NCBI GenBank assembly: GCA_963757815.1 | Contig: CAVWSN010000038.1 | Coordinates: 104,510 to 168,509 of the forward strand | Direction: 5' to 3' | Length of the DNA: 64,000 nucleotides | From: JACVRW01 sp963757815 | Lineage (GTDB): Bacteria > Actinomycetota > Thermoleophilia > Solirubrobacterales > Thermoleophilaceae | Shown here: in pieces, positions 35,808 through 48,072 of the stretch | Layout: each line of letters begins with the position of its first letter | How positions within the stretch are numbered: the stretch's first letter is position 1 | Position numbers and translations under genes: made by a program | Notes under the pieces: model-generated | Databases searched by the model: none | The model's input: only the letters and a program-made list of their open reading frames with translations | What the model was told of the DNA's origin: nothing

Positions 35808-36755
35808 GTGTCTCGTCTGGTGAGCTCGAGGCCGCCGGCAAATCGTCATGTGGCGGCCGCGCCGATCTCCTGGGGCGTCTGCGAGGTCCCGGGCTGGGGC
35901 CTTCAGCTGCCCCCGGAGCGGGTTCTGCCGGAGATTGCGGCGCTCGGCTTCGACGCGACCGAGCTCGGCCCCATCGGCTGGTTGCCGCTCGAGCCGGTCG
36001 CGCTGCGGGCGCAGCTCGACCGCCACGGCCTGCGGCTCGTCGGCGGCTTCGTGCCGCTCGTGCTGCACGACCACGATCTGGCCCCCGCTCGCGCCGAGGC
36101 CGAGCGCATCGCGCGCGTCCTGGCCGCCGCGGGCGCCGAGCTGTTCGAGGCTGCGGTCGTGATGGACGCCGGATGGGCGCCGCCCGTCCCGCTGGACGAT
36201 GGGGCCTGGCGCCGGCTGACGGACCACCTCGCGGAGATCCAGGAGCTCGTCGCGGAGATCGGACTCCAGCTCGTGCTGCACCCGCACGCGGGCACGCTGG
36301 TCGAGCGCGAGGACGAGATCGAGCGCGTGCTGGCCGCCACCCAGGTGCCGCTGTGCCTCGACACGGGTCATCTTTCGATCGCGGGCGTGGATCCGGTGGA
36401 GTTCACGCGCCGCCACGTCGAGCGGATCGCCCACGTGCATCTCAAGGACATCGATTTTGGACTCGCGGAGCGCTTTCGGTCCGGTGAGCTCACCCTGGTG
36501 GAGGCAACGCAGGAGGGCCTGTTCCGGCCCCTGGGCCAGGGTGATGCCGCCATAGCCGAAGTGGTCGAGCTTCTCGAGCGCAAGGGGTACGAGCGTTGGC
36601 TCGTGCTCGAACAGGACACCGCCATCACCGGGGAGGAGCCGCCGGTGGGACGTGGTCCGGTGCTCGACGTGCAGGCGAGCGTCGCGTACCTGAACGAGCT
36701 GGCTCCGGCAAATGGGTCCGCGCATCGACCCAAGGAGGAGGTTCCGCAGACATGA
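35808..36755 (+). CDS. iolE: IolE-like inosose dehydratase (sugar phosphate isomerase/epimerase fold)
   Basis: About 315 residues with a TIM barrel of the AP-endonuclease-2 type. APISWGVCEVPGWGLQLPPE is the typical IolE start; metal-binding and active-site text includes LVLHPHAGTLVE, LCLDTGHLSIAGVDPVEF and IAHVHLKDIDF. It should dehydrate scyllo-inosose (2-keto-myo-inositol) to a diketone. The start is uncertain among GTG codons at 35793, 35808 and 35820. Its stop overlaps the next ATG by four bases. Confidence 0.8.
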   Translation: MSRLVSSRPPANRHVAAAPISWGVCEVPGWGLQLPPERVLPEIAALGFDATELGPIGWLPLEPVALRAQLDRHGLRLVGGFVPLVLHDHDLAPARAEAERIARVLAAAGAELFEAAVVMDAGWAPPVPLDDGAWRRLTDHLAEIQELVAEIGLQLVLHPHAGTLVEREDEIERVLAATQVPLCLDTGHLSIAGVDPVEFTRRHVERIAHVHLKDIDFGLAERFRSGELTLVEATQEGLFRPLGQGDAAIAEVVELLERKGYERWLVLEQDTAITGEEPPVGRGPVLDVQASVAYLNELAPANGSAHRPKEEVPQT

Positions 36756-37747
36756 AGCGACTGTTTCCCACGGTCGTGGTCCTCGTGCTGGCCCTCGCGG
36801 CCATGGCATTCGCGACCGCGTGCGGCGACGACGACGATGATGGTGGCGGCACTGGTACCGAGGATGTCTCTCTAACCCAGGGCGGCGATCTCAAGATCGC
36901 GGTCATCACCCACGGCGCAGGAGACTCCTTCTGGGCCGTGGCCAAACGCGGCGCCGAGCAGGCCGGCAAGGACATGGGCGTCGACGTCCAGTACAGCGAG
37001 TCGGCAAACGACCCGCAGAAGCAGGCCCAGCTGATCGATGCCGCGGTCACCGACAAGGTGGACGGCATCGCGGTCTCCGCTCCGAATCCGGACGCGCTCC
37101 GCGATCCGTTGAAGAAGGCGGTGGACGCCGGGATTCCCGTGATCACGCTCAACTCGGGGCAGGCCGACTCGGCTGACCTGGGCGCGATCACGCACGTCGG
37201 CCAGGACGAGACGATCGCCGGCGAGGCGGCGGGCAAGGAGCTGGCAGCGGGCGGCTCGCAGAAGCTCCTCTGCGTCATCCACGAGCAGGCGAACATCGGC
37301 CTCAACCAGCGCTGCGACGGCGCGAAGCAGGGCTTCGGCGGAGAGGTCGAGAATTTCCAGGTGAAGGGCGTGGAGGACATCTCGACCACGCTCACCGAGA
37401 TCCAGTCGAAGCTCGAGTCGGACGACTCGATCGACGCGGTCCTCACGCTAAACCCCGACATCGCGGTTGCCGCGCGTGACGCCGTGCAAGGCGCGAGCTC
37501 GGAGGCCAAGCTGGCGACCTTCGACCTCAGCGGCGACGTCGTCAACGCGATCGAAGCGGGTGAGATCGAGTTCGCGATCGACCAGCAGCAGTATCTCCAG
37601 GGATACCTGCCCGTCGTGTTCCTGAAGCTGTTCAAGGACAACGCCAACACCGTTGGCGGCGGCCAGCCCGTGCTCACCGGGCCGGGCTTCGTCGACAAGG
37701 CCAACGCGTCCACGGTCAAGCAGCTGGCCGAGGAGGGAACGCGCTGA
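36752..37747 (+). CDS. Sugar ABC transporter substrate-binding lipoprotein
   Basis: A 331-residue protein with a lipoprotein signal ending AMAFATACGDD. It belongs to the ribose/inositol-type periplasmic binding family: LKIAVITHGAGDSFWAVAKR, VDGIAVSAPNPDALRDPL and DAVLTLNPDIAVAARDAV. It should deliver a sugar or inositol to the permease encoded next. AAGGAGG precedes the ATG, which overlaps the iolE stop. Confidence 0.88.
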   Translation: MKRLFPTVVVLVLALAAMAFATACGDDDDDGGGTGTEDVSLTQGGDLKIAVITHGAGDSFWAVAKRGAEQAGKDMGVDVQYSESANDPQKQAQLIDAAVTDKVDGIAVSAPNPDALRDPLKKAVDAGIPVITLNSGQADSADLGAITHVGQDETIAGEAAGKELAAGGSQKLLCVIHEQANIGLNQRCDGAKQGFGGEVENFQVKGVEDISTTLTEIQSKLESDDSIDAVLTLNPDIAVAARDAVQGASSEAKLATFDLSGDVVNAIEAGEIEFAIDQQQYLQGYLPVVFLKLFKDNANTVGGGQPVLTGPGFVDKANASTVKQLAEEGTR

Positions 37748-37809
37748 CATAGGAGGTGCGGCGGCCGGCCCCCGAGGCCGGCCGCGGCGCCGCCGGGAGG
37801 AGCGATGTG

Positions 37810-38880
37810 ATGAGCAATCAGGCCACAGCCGTCGGGCCGCCTGGGGCCCCACCGCCGACATCGGTGGTGGACGACCGCCTCGCACAGGTCAGCTTCATGA
37901 CGAAGCTGCTGCGGCGGCCGGAGCTCGGGGCGGCACTCGCCGCGTTGGTGGTGTTCCTGTTCTTCGCGCTGACCACCGATCAGTTCGGGACACTCGACGG
38001 CGCCGCCAACTGGACCGACGTCGCTTCGACGCTCGGCATCCCCGCGGTGGCCGTGGCGCTGCTGATGATCGGCGGCGAGTTCGATCTGTCGGCCGGCGTG
38101 ATGACGGGCAGCGCCGGGCTGGTCATGGGCCTGCTCGCCACCGAGCTCGACATGAACATCTGGTTCGCGATCGTGCTCACGTTCGTCTTCGCGGCGACGA
38201 TCGGGTTCATCAACGGGATGATGGTCGTGAAGACGAAGCTGCCGAGCTTCATCGTCACGCTCGCCACGTTCTTCATCCTGCAGGGCGCCAACCTGGGCGT
38301 CACGAAGGAGATCACCGGCAGCGTCCGCGTGGCCGGGCTGTCCGAGGTGAGCGGCTACGAGACGGCCTTCGACATCTTCGGAGGCTCGTTCTCGACCTAC
38401 GACTTCCGCATCACGGTTCTGTGGTGGGTCGCGATCACGATCGTCGCCACGTGGGTGCTGGCGCGCACGCGCGCCGGCAACTGGATCTTCGGCGTGGGCG
38501 GTGACGCCACGGCGGCGCGCAACGTCGGCGTACCGGTGTCGCGCGTGAAGATCGCCCTGTTCATGACCACCGCGATGGCGTCGGCGCTCGTGGGGATCAT
38601 GATCGCTCTGCGGCTCGCCTCGGTGCAGGCCGGCCAGGGCGTGGGCGAGGAGTTCCAATACATCATCGCCGCGGTGGTCGGAGGCTGCCTGCTGACAGGC
38701 GGCTACGGATCGGCGATCGGCGGCGCGATCGGCGCGCTGATCATCGGGATGGCGTTCATCGGGATCTCGTTCTCGGGCTGGGACACCGACTGGCGCTTCC
38801 TGTTCCTCGGCGTGATCCTGCTGCTGGCGGTGCTCGTGAACAACCTCGTCAGGCGCAGCGCGGAAGGAGCCCGAAAGTGA
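37810..38880 (+). CDS. Sugar/inositol ABC transporter permease
   Basis: A 356-residue BPD_transp_2 (RbsC-like) permease with eight to ten membrane helices, including IPAVAVALLMIGGEFDLSAG and TLATFFILQGANLGVT. The Gly-rich GGCLLTGGYGSAIGGAIGAL near the end is typical. ATG 37810 follows GGGAGGAG; its stop overlaps the ATPase start (GTGA). Confidence 0.88.
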   Translation: MSNQATAVGPPGAPPPTSVVDDRLAQVSFMTKLLRRPELGAALAALVVFLFFALTTDQFGTLDGAANWTDVASTLGIPAVAVALLMIGGEFDLSAGVMTGSAGLVMGLLATELDMNIWFAIVLTFVFAATIGFINGMMVVKTKLPSFIVTLATFFILQGANLGVTKEITGSVRVAGLSEVSGYETAFDIFGGSFSTYDFRITVLWWVAITIVATWVLARTRAGNWIFGVGGDATAARNVGVPVSRVKIALFMTTAMASALVGIMIALRLASVQAGQGVGEEFQYIIAAVVGGCLLTGGYGSAIGGAIGALIIGMAFIGISFSGWDTDWRFLFLGVILLLAVLVNNLVRRSAEGARK

Positions 38881-39680
38881 ACGACAAGGTGCCGCTGCTC
38901 GAGACGCGCGAGGTCTCGAAGTACTTCGGCAACGTCATCGCGCTCAAGGACGTCTCGGTGTCGGTCTACGACGGCCAGGTCACCTGCGTCCTGGGGGACA
39001 ACGGTGCCGGCAAGTCCACCTTCATCAAGATCCTCTCCGGCGTGCACATGCAGGACGAGGGCGAGCTCCTGGTGGAGGGAGAGGAGACGCACTTCCGCTC
39101 CCCTCGCGACGCCCGCGACCGCGGCATCGCGACCGTGTACCAGGACCTCGCGACCGTGCCGCTGATGTCGATCTGGCGCAACTTCTTCCTCGGCTCCGAG
39201 CCGACGAAGAGGCTGGGCCCGCTCACGATGGTCGACGTGAAGGGCGGCCAGCGGATCATGAGCGAGGAGATGGCCAAGATGGGCATCGACGTACGCGATC
39301 CCGACCAGCCCGTCGGCACGCTCTCGGGCGGCGAGCGCCAGGCGGTGGCCATCTCGCGGGCGATCTACTTCGGGGCCAAGGTGCTGATCCTGGACGAGCC
39401 CACCTCGGCTCTCGGGGTCAAGCAGTCCGGGATCGTGCTGCGCTACATCGCGCAGGCCCGCGAGCGCGGAGTGGGGGTGATCTTCATCACCCACAACCCG
39501 CACCACGCCTACCCCGTCGGCGACCGCTTCGTCATCCTCAACCGCGGCAAGCTGCTCGGGAAGTGGGAGCGCGGTGAGATCAGCCGCGACGAGCTCGTGA
39601 AGATGATGTCGGGCGGGGCCGAGCTCGATCAGCTCACGCACGAGCTCGAGCAGACGATCGAACGTCCGGCGGCGGGGTGA
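38877..39680 (+). CDS. Sugar ABC transporter ATPase, single nucleotide-binding domain
   Basis: A 267-residue protein. Walker A LGDNGAGKSTFIKILSG, signature GTLSGGERQAVAISRAI, Walker B VLILDEPTSALG and H-loop FITHNPHHAYPV. Most RbsA/XylG partners of this permease type are 500-residue double ATPases; this one is half-size and would act as a homodimer, as in FrcA. It overlaps both neighbours. Confidence 0.9.
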   Translation: MNDKVPLLETREVSKYFGNVIALKDVSVSVYDGQVTCVLGDNGAGKSTFIKILSGVHMQDEGELLVEGEETHFRSPRDARDRGIATVYQDLATVPLMSIWRNFFLGSEPTKRLGPLTMVDVKGGQRIMSEEMAKMGIDVRDPDQPVGTLSGGERQAVAISRAIYFGAKVLILDEPTSALGVKQSGIVLRYIAQARERGVGVIFITHNPHHAYPVGDRFVILNRGKLLGKWERGEISRDELVKMMSGGAELDQLTHELEQTIERPAAG

Positions 39681-40918
39681 GCGGGGAGCGCCCAGAACAG
39701 CGCTCCGCACTGTTGGAGCGAGCAGCCGGGCGGCGGCCCGGCACGCGCAGGCGGATCGGGGTGGGGCTGATCGGCTTCGGCTGGCTCGGCCGCGCGCACA
39801 GCCGCTCGCTCCGGCGCATCCCGACGCTGTTCGCCGAGCGCGACTTCGAGGTCGAGCTCGTGATCTGCGCGGACGAGGTGCCGGCGCGCGCGCAGGAGGC
39901 AGTGGACGCGTTCGGCTACTCGCACGCCACGGGCGACTGGCGGGCCGTGATGGACGACCCCGCCGTCGACGCCGTATTCATCGCCGCGCCGAACATGCTG
40001 CACGTCGAGCTGGTCGAGGCGGCGGCCGCGGCCGGCAAGGACGTGTTCTGCGAGAAGCCCGTGGGCGGCACGCCCGAGCAGACGGCCCGCGCCGAGCGGG
40101 CCGCGCGCCGCGCGGGCGTGATCACGGGCGTGGGTCACAACTTCCGCTGGGCGCCGCTCGTGCGCCACGCGGCGAGCCTGATCGAGCAGGGCCGGTTGGG
40201 CGAGATCACCAACTACCGGGGCCGCTTCTTCTCGATGTACGGGAGCGACCCGCTCGGCCTCCTGTCCTGGCGCTTCCTCGTCGACGAGGCCGGCCACGGC
40301 GTGACGAGCGACCTGCTGAGCCACGCCGTCGACATGGCGCACATGCTGATCGGTCCGATCACCCGGGTGGTCGGGACGACCGAGACCTTCATCCGCGAGC
40401 GTCCGCTCCCCGCGCCCGGGGAGGGCACCCACTACGGGCGCGGCCGCGAGGACGACCCACGCGGCGCGGTCACGAACGAGGACTACGCGGGCATGCTCTG
40501 CGAGTTCGCGAACGGGGCGCGCGGGACCTTCGAGGCGAGCCGGACGATGGTCGGGCCGGAGAGCCAGATGGCCTTCGACGTGTACGGAACCGAGGGCGCG
40601 CTCGGCTGGAACTTCGAGCGCATGAACGAGCTTCAGCTCTACCTCGCCGGCGGCGGGCTCGAGAGCGGCTACACGCGCGTGCTCGCCGGCGAGCGCTTTC
40701 CGTACCACGGCAGCTTCGTGCCCGGCAGCGCCAACGGGATCGGCTACGAGGACCTCGTGACGATCGAGGACTACGAGTTCTGCCGCGCGCTCGCCGAGCG
40801 GCGCCCGTTCCGGCCAGGCTTCGAGGAGGCGCTCGAGTGGGTCTCCGTGCAGGCCGCCCTGCTGCGCTCGGCCGAGAGCGGGCAGTGGGAGGACGTCGTC
40901 TCGCTCAGGGAGGACTGA
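39677..40918 (+). CDS. Gfo/Idh/MocA-family NAD(P) oxidoreductase
   Basis: A 413-residue protein. The Rossmann motif is VGLIGFGWLGRAHSRSL, preceded by 25 extra residues. KDVFCEKPVGGTPEQ carries the family's EKP, and DEAGHGVTSDLLSHAVDMAH the catalytic-helix Asp/His region. It lies in an inositol cluster, so an inositol or inosose dehydrogenase role is likely; which of the two paralogues acts on myo-inositol is not decidable. GTG start overlapping the ATPase stop. Confidence 0.85.
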   Translation: MSGERPEQRSALLERAAGRRPGTRRRIGVGLIGFGWLGRAHSRSLRRIPTLFAERDFEVELVICADEVPARAQEAVDAFGYSHATGDWRAVMDDPAVDAVFIAAPNMLHVELVEAAAAAGKDVFCEKPVGGTPEQTARAERAARRAGVITGVGHNFRWAPLVRHAASLIEQGRLGEITNYRGRFFSMYGSDPLGLLSWRFLVDEAGHGVTSDLLSHAVDMAHMLIGPITRVVGTTETFIRERPLPAPGEGTHYGRGREDDPRGAVTNEDYAGMLCEFANGARGTFEASRTMVGPESQMAFDVYGTEGALGWNFERMNELQLYLAGGGLESGYTRVLAGERFPYHGSFVPGSANGIGYEDLVTIEDYEFCRALAERRPFRPGFEEALEWVSVQAALLRSAESGQWEDVVSLRED

Positions 40919-41999
40919 GTGCCGGCGCTGACCCACAAGGCTCCGCCGCGAATCGCCCGCCCCGGCCGCCGGCGCCGGCGGCGCGCCGATCGGCATCGGG
41001 CTGATCGGCACTGGCCGGATCGGCGCGATGCACGCGCGCCTGCTCACCGCCCAGGTGGCGGGCGCCCGCGTGGCTGCCGTCAACGACACCCGCCCCGAGG
41101 CCGCGCACGCGGTCGCCGGCGAGCTGGGCGTACGCGTGGAGGCTACGGCCGAGGGCCTCTTGGCCGCGCCGGACGTGGACGCGGTCGCGATCTGCACGAG
41201 CACCGACACACACGCCGGCCTGGTCGTGGCCGCGGCGCAGGCGGGCAAGCCGATCTTCTGCGAGAAGCCCGTCTCACTCGAGCTCGGCGAGCTCGACCGC
41301 GCACTCGCTGCCGTCGACGAGGCCGGGGTGCCGTTCCAGATCGGCTTCAACCGCCGCTTCGACCCGGCTCACGCGTCGGTGCGCGCGGCCGTGGCCAACG
41401 GGACGGTGGGCGTGCCGCACCTGGTGCGCATCTCGAGCCGCGACCCGGAGCCGCCGCCGCTCCCCTACGTGATGGTCTCCGGTGGGATCTTCCTGGACAT
41501 GACGATCCACGACTTCGACATGGCCCGCTTCGTCACGGGCAGCGAGGTGGTCGAGGTCTACGCGCGCGGTGCCGTGCGGGTGGAGGAGTCGTTCGCGCAG
41601 GCAGGCGACGTGGATACCGCGGTGGTCACGCTCACCCACGAGGACGGCTGCCTGACGCTGATCGACAACAGCCGCCGGGCGGCATACGGCTTCGACCAGC
41701 GCGTCGAGGTGTTCGGCTCCCAGGGGATGGCGGTGTCCGAGAACCCGCTCGCGCACAGCGGTCTGGTCCGGACCGCGTCCGGCACCCAGGCGCCGCCGCC
41801 GCGCGCGTTCTTCCTCGAGCGCTACATGGAGAGCTACGTGCGCCAGTGGGCCGCCTTCGTCGCGGCGGTGGCGGCGGGCGAGACGCCGCCCGTCACCACC
41901 TTGGACGCCCGCGCGCCGCTCGTGACCGGGCTCGCGGCTCGGCGCTCGCTCGAGGAGGGCAGGCCGGTGCGGGTGGAGGAGGTGGACCCGGGCCGATGA
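40919..41999 (+). CDS. iolG: Inositol 2-dehydrogenase-like Gfo/Idh/MocA oxidoreductase, one frameshift
   Basis: About 359 residues after repair. The GTG at 40919 starts MPALTHKAPPRIARPG; one extra base between about 40955 and 40990 shifts the frame into IGIGLIGTGRIGAMHARLL, the NAD-binding motif. Then come KPIFCEKPVSLELGELD and GGIFLDMTIHDFDMARFVTG, the latter very like IolG. It should oxidise myo-inositol to 2-keto-myo-inositol with NAD. The alternative is an internal start, but that would cut the Rossmann fold. Confidence 0.8.
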
Positions 42000-42916
42000 C
42001 GATGAGGATCTACGTGACCGGCGCCCGCGGCTTCGTCGGCTCGAACATCGTGCGCGTGTTCGAGGCCCACGGCGCCGAGGTCCTGGGACCGGGCCGCGAG
42101 GAGGTCGACGTGACCGACGCGGCGGCGGTGGGCCGCAGCGTCGCGGACTTTGGCCCCGATGCCGTGGTGCACAGCGCGATCCTCAACGACTTCGGCCGGC
42201 TCTACAGCCACCGGGACGAGGCTTGGGCGGCCTACGTGGGCAGCACGCGGGCGCTCGCCGACGCCGCGAACGATGCGGGTGCGCAGCTCGTGCTCGTGTC
42301 AACCGACTGGGTCTTCGACGGGACCCAGGGCGGGGCGGACGAACGGACGCCGCCCAACCCCGTCAACGCGTACGGGTTCCTCAAGGCGGCGAGCGAGCTG
42401 GTGGTGGCCGAGCGGGCGGAGCTCGGCGCGGTCGCGCGGCTGTCCGGGGTCAACGGCGTGCATTGGGCCCGGCCCGATACGCCGCGGCGCCAGGATGCCG
42501 GCTTCGGCTACCTCGTGTTGTCGATCGTCGATGCGCTCAGCAGGCGCGAGCGCTTCACCGTCTGGGACAGTCCCGCGATCAACTGCGTCGCCAGCCCGGT
42601 GCTGGCGAGCGCCGCCGCCGAGCTGATCTGGCGGATCGTCGAGCGCCGGCTGGGCGGGACGTTCCACTGCTGCGGCGCTGAGGCGGTAGGCCGGCGCGAG
42701 CTCGCGCTGCGGACGGCCGACGCCTTCGAGCTCGACGCCGGGCTGCTCGACTTCGGGCCGCCCGATCCCGGGGCGCTGCCGCCCGGCGCCGTCCCCTACG
42801 ACACGAGCCTGTCCGGCCCGGCGACCGAGCTTGCGCTCGACACCCGGCTCCCTGACCTGGAGGCGCTGCTGTCGGGCCTGCGGGCGGAGCTCGAGCTCGA
42901 GAGGAGCCCTGTATGA
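41996..42916 (+). CDS. RmlD-like sugar reductase/epimerase (extended SDR)
   Basis: A 306-residue protein. NAD-binding IYVTGARGFVGSNIVRVFEA, LVLVSTDWVFDGTQGG (Ser/Thr-Asp typical of RmlD) and NAYGFLKAASELVV with the catalytic Tyr and Lys. It resembles dTDP-4-dehydrorhamnose reductases, yet sits inside an inositol operon with four-base overlaps on both sides. No other nucleotide-sugar gene is nearby, so it may reduce an inositol-derived keto compound. That role is inference. Confidence 0.8.
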   Translation: MTMRIYVTGARGFVGSNIVRVFEAHGAEVLGPGREEVDVTDAAAVGRSVADFGPDAVVHSAILNDFGRLYSHRDEAWAAYVGSTRALADAANDAGAQLVLVSTDWVFDGTQGGADERTPPNPVNAYGFLKAASELVVAERAELGAVARLSGVNGVHWARPDTPRRQDAGFGYLVLSIVDALSRRERFTVWDSPAINCVASPVLASAAAELIWRIVERRLGGTFHCCGAEAVGRRELALRTADAFELDAGLLDFGPPDPGALPPGAVPYDTSLSGPATELALDTRLPDLEALLSGLRAELELERSPV

Positions 42917-43878
42917 GCGAGCAGTACGACGTGATCACGATGGGCCGCGTGAGTGTCGACCTCTACCCCGAGCAGGTGGGGGTGCCGCTCGAGGAGGTGC
43001 GCACGTTCGCCAAGTCGCTCGGCGGCAGCCCGACGAACGTCGCCGTGGCCGCGGCGCGGCTGGGGGCGCGCTCCGCGGTCGTGACCAAGGTCGGCGACGA
43101 CCCCTTCGGCAACTACGTGCGCCAGGCGCTCGAGGGCTTCGGCGTCGACAACCGCTGGGTCAGCACCGACCCGGACCTGCGCACGCCGCTCGCCTTCTGC
43201 GAGATCCACCCGCCCGACAACTTCCCGCTGCTCTTCTACCGCGAGCCGAAGGCCCCCGACCTGAACCTCGCCCGACCCGACCTCGATCTCGAGGCGATCC
43301 GCAGCGCGCGCCTGATGTGGACCACCGGCACCGGCTTCTCGCAGGAGCCGAGCCGCTCGGCGACGCTGCTCTCCCTCGAGGCGCGCCAGGGCACCCTGCA
43401 CGGGGGCATCACGATCCACGACCTCGACCATCGCCCGATGTTCTGGCGCGACCAGGAGGAGGCGGGGCACTGGGCGCGCGAGGCGATCAAGCTCGCGACG
43501 GTGGCCGTGGGGAATCAGGACGAGGTCGAGGTCGCTGTCGGCACGCGCGACCCGTACGAGGCCTCGGAGGCGCTGCTCGACATGGGCGTGGGTCTGGCGA
43601 TCGTCAAGCGCGGGCCCGACGGGGTGCTCGCCCGGACCCACGCGGGCGTGATCGAGCTCGAGCCGATCCGGCTCGAGGTGCTGAACGGCCTGGGCGCCGG
43701 CGACGCCTTCGGCGGCGCGCTCGCCTGGGCGCTCGTCGAAGGCTGGGAGGCCGAGCGCGCGCTGCGCCTCGCCAACGCAGCGGGTGCGCTCGTGGCGTCG
43801 CGGCTCGCGTGCGCGGACGACATGCCGACGCTCGAGGAGTTGAGGGAGCTGGTTGGAGAGGAGGTCGAGTCCCTGTGA
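42913..43878 (+). CDS. iolC: 5-dehydro-2-deoxygluconokinase (PfkB family)
   Basis: A 321-residue protein. VITMGRVSVDLYPEQVGVPL and KSLGGSPTNVAVAAARLGA are the IolC version of the PfkB start; LNGLGAGDAFGGALAWAL contains the catalytic Asp. It phosphorylates 2-deoxy-5-keto-gluconate with ATP. No aldolase (IolJ) domain or separate iolJ gene follows. ATGA overlap with the upstream gene. Confidence 0.9.
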   Translation: MSEQYDVITMGRVSVDLYPEQVGVPLEEVRTFAKSLGGSPTNVAVAAARLGARSAVVTKVGDDPFGNYVRQALEGFGVDNRWVSTDPDLRTPLAFCEIHPPDNFPLLFYREPKAPDLNLARPDLDLEAIRSARLMWTTGTGFSQEPSRSATLLSLEARQGTLHGGITIHDLDHRPMFWRDQEEAGHWAREAIKLATVAVGNQDEVEVAVGTRDPYEASEALLDMGVGLAIVKRGPDGVLARTHAGVIELEPIRLEVLNGLGAGDAFGGALAWALVEGWEAERALRLANAAGALVASRLACADDMPTLEELRELVGEEVESL

Positions 43879-45782
43879 GCGAACGGCTGACGGTGGCCCA
43901 GGCGCTGGTGCGCTTTCTCGCAGTGCAGGAGATCGAGCGCGACGGCGAGCGGCGCCGCTTCTTCGGCGGCTGCTGGGGCATCTTCGGCCACGGCAACCTG
44001 TCCGGCCTCGGCCAGGCGCTCCACCAGCACCGCGACCTCTTCCCCTATCACCAGGCCCGCAACGAGCAGGCGATGGTGCACGTGGCCTCCGGCTACGCCC
44101 GCCAGCTGAACCGGCTCGGCGCGTTCGCCTGCACGAGCTCGGTAGGGCCGGGGGCCACGAACATGGTCACGGGCGCGGCGCTCGCCACCGTCAACCGCCT
44201 GCCCGGTGCTGCTGCTGCCGGGCGACACCTTCGCCACGCGCGCCCCTCACCCGGTGCTCCAGCAGCTCGAGGTGCCGCACGACGGCACGGTGTCGGTCAA
44301 CGACTGCTTCCGCCCGGTCTCGCGCTACTTCGACCGCATCACGCGGCCCGAGCAGATCGTGCCCGCGGCGCTCGAGGCCATGCGCGTGCTCACCGACCCG
44401 GCCGAGACCGGTGCCGTCACGCTGGCGCTGCCGGAGGACGTGCAGACCGAAGCGTTCGAGGTGCCTGACGCGTTCCTCGAGCCGCGGGTGTGGACGGTGT
44501 TCCGCCGCCCGCCGGCGCCCGACGCGCTTGCGCGCGCCGCTTCGCTCGTGCGTGAGGCTCGGCGGCCGCTGATCGTGGCGGGCGGCGGCGTGATCTACGC
44601 CGAGGCCACCGAGGAGCTGCGCGCGCTCGCCGAGGCCACCGGCATCCCGGTCTGCGAGACCCAGGCGGGCCGCGGCGCGCTGCCCTCGGAGCATCCCTCG
44701 GCGCTCGGCGCAGTCGGCGCCACCGGCACGCTCGCCGCGAACCGGCTCGCTCGCGAGGCCGACCTCGTGATCGGCGTGGGCACGCGCTGGAGCGACTTCA
44801 CGACGGCCTCGAAGTCGGCCTTCCAGGACCCGGGCGTCCGCTTCGTCAACGTGAACGTGGCGAGCCTCGACGCCGCCAAGCACAGCGGCCTGGCGCTCGA
44901 GGCCGACGCGAAGCTCGCGCTCGCGGCGCTCGCCGAGGCGCTCGCGGGCCACCGTGTCGACGAGGCCTGGGAGCGTCGCGCGGCCGACGAGGCACGGGCC
45001 TGGGGCGAGGAGGTTGAGCGGCTCACCCACGCGGGCCACGCGCCACTGCCGAGCCAGGCCGAGGTGATCGGCGCCGTCAACGAGGCCGCCGGCCCGCGCG
45101 ATGTCGTCGTGTGCGCGGCCGGCTCGATGCCGGGGGACCTCCACAAGCTCTGGCGCGCGCGCGACCCGAAGGGCTATCACGTGGAGTACGGCTACTCGTG
45201 TATGGGCTACGAGCTGCCGGGAGGGATGGGCGTCAAGCTGGCCGCCCCCGATCGCGAGGTGTTCGTGATGGTGGGCGACGGCTCCTGGCTGATGGCCCCG
45301 GGCGATCTCGTGACGGCGGTCGCCGAGGGGATCAAGATCGTCGTGGTCCTCGTGGACAACCACGGCTATGCGTCGATCGGGGCCCTGTCGCGCTCGATAG
45401 GCGACGCCGGCTTCGGTACGCACTACCGACGCAGCGAGAACGGCGCACCCGTGCTCGACGCACCCGCCGGCGACGGTCCGGCCGGCGAGCTCGAGGCGCT
45501 GCCCATCGATCTCGGCGCGAGCGCGGAGGCGCTCGGCGCCCGCCTGCTGCGCGCACGCGGCGTCGACGAGCTGCGCGAGGCGCTTTCGCAAACGCGAAGG
45601 CGGAGAGCGGCCCGGTCGTCGTGCACGTGGAGGTGGACCGCTACGCCGGCGTGCCGAGCTACGAGGGCTGGTGGGACGTGCCGGTGGCCGAGGTCTCCGA
45701 GGACCCCGCCGTGCGCGCGGCGCGCGAGGAGTACGAGCGCGCGCGGGAGGGCCAGCGGAGCTACGTGGAGGGCATCCAATGA
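43875..45782 (+). CDS. iolD: Trihydroxycyclohexane-1,2-dione hydrolase (ThDP enzyme), two frameshifts
   Basis: About 634 residues after repair. It starts MSERLTVAQALVRFLAVQEI, with FFGGCWGIFGHGNLSGLG and the ThDP-activating Glu in YHQARNEQAMVHVASGYAR. VMVGDGSWLMAPGDLV and VLVDNHGYASIG form the ThDP/Mg site. One extra G near 44203 (NRLPVLLLPGD restored) and two extra bases near 45588 (REALANAKAESGPVVV restored) break the frame. It opens the ring of the diketone to 5-deoxy-glucuronate. Confidence 0.88.
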
Positions 45783-46563
45783 GCCGGCTGCTCGTGCGGC
45801 CGTCGCCGACGCCCGGCCCGGATGGCAGCCTGATCTCGATCACGCCGGAGACGGCGGGCTGGGCGCACGTGGGTTTCGAGGTGGTGTCGCTGGCCGGGGA
45901 CCAGGTCAACCGAGCGCAGCACCGGCGAGCGCGAGCTGTGCGTGGTCGTCGTGTCCGGCTCCGTGCACGTCCGCTCCGAGCACGGCGAGTGGCTCGATCT
46001 CGGCGGCCGTCAGGACCCGTTCTCGGGCATGCCCGATGCGGCGTACCTGCCGCCGCGGACCGAGGTCGGTCTGCAGGCCGGGCCGGCCGGCGCGGAGCTC
46101 GGTCTCTGCTTCGCCCCGGCGAAGAGCGGCGCGGCCCCGCGGGTGCTCCCCGGCGAGGAGATCGAGGTGGAGGTGCGCGGGTACGGTGCGCTCGAGCGGC
46201 GCATCCATCCGATCCTGATGGGCGACCGCGAGGCCGACTCCCTGCTCGTGTGCGAGGTGCTCACCCCGCCCGGTCACTGGTCCAGCTACCCGCCCCACAA
46301 GCACGACCGCGACGCGCTGCCGGAGGAGTCGCTGCTGGAGGAGACCTACTACCACCGCGTCTCACCCGAGCGCGGGTTCGCGCTGCAGCGCGTCTACAGC
46401 GGCGACGGCTCGCTCGACGAGTCCGTTGCCGCGCGCGACCGCGACGTCGTGCTTGTGCCACGCGGCTACCACACGGTGTCCGCGCCGCCCGGATATGCGC
46501 TCTACTACTTGAACGTCATGGCCGGCCCCGTGCGGGCCTGGGCCATCGCAAACGACCCCGACC

Positions 46564-48072
<1,509 letters not shown>

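Noticed and set aside
36625..38658. 677-codon minus-strand frame
   Set aside because: Antisense of the sugar ABC transporter genes.
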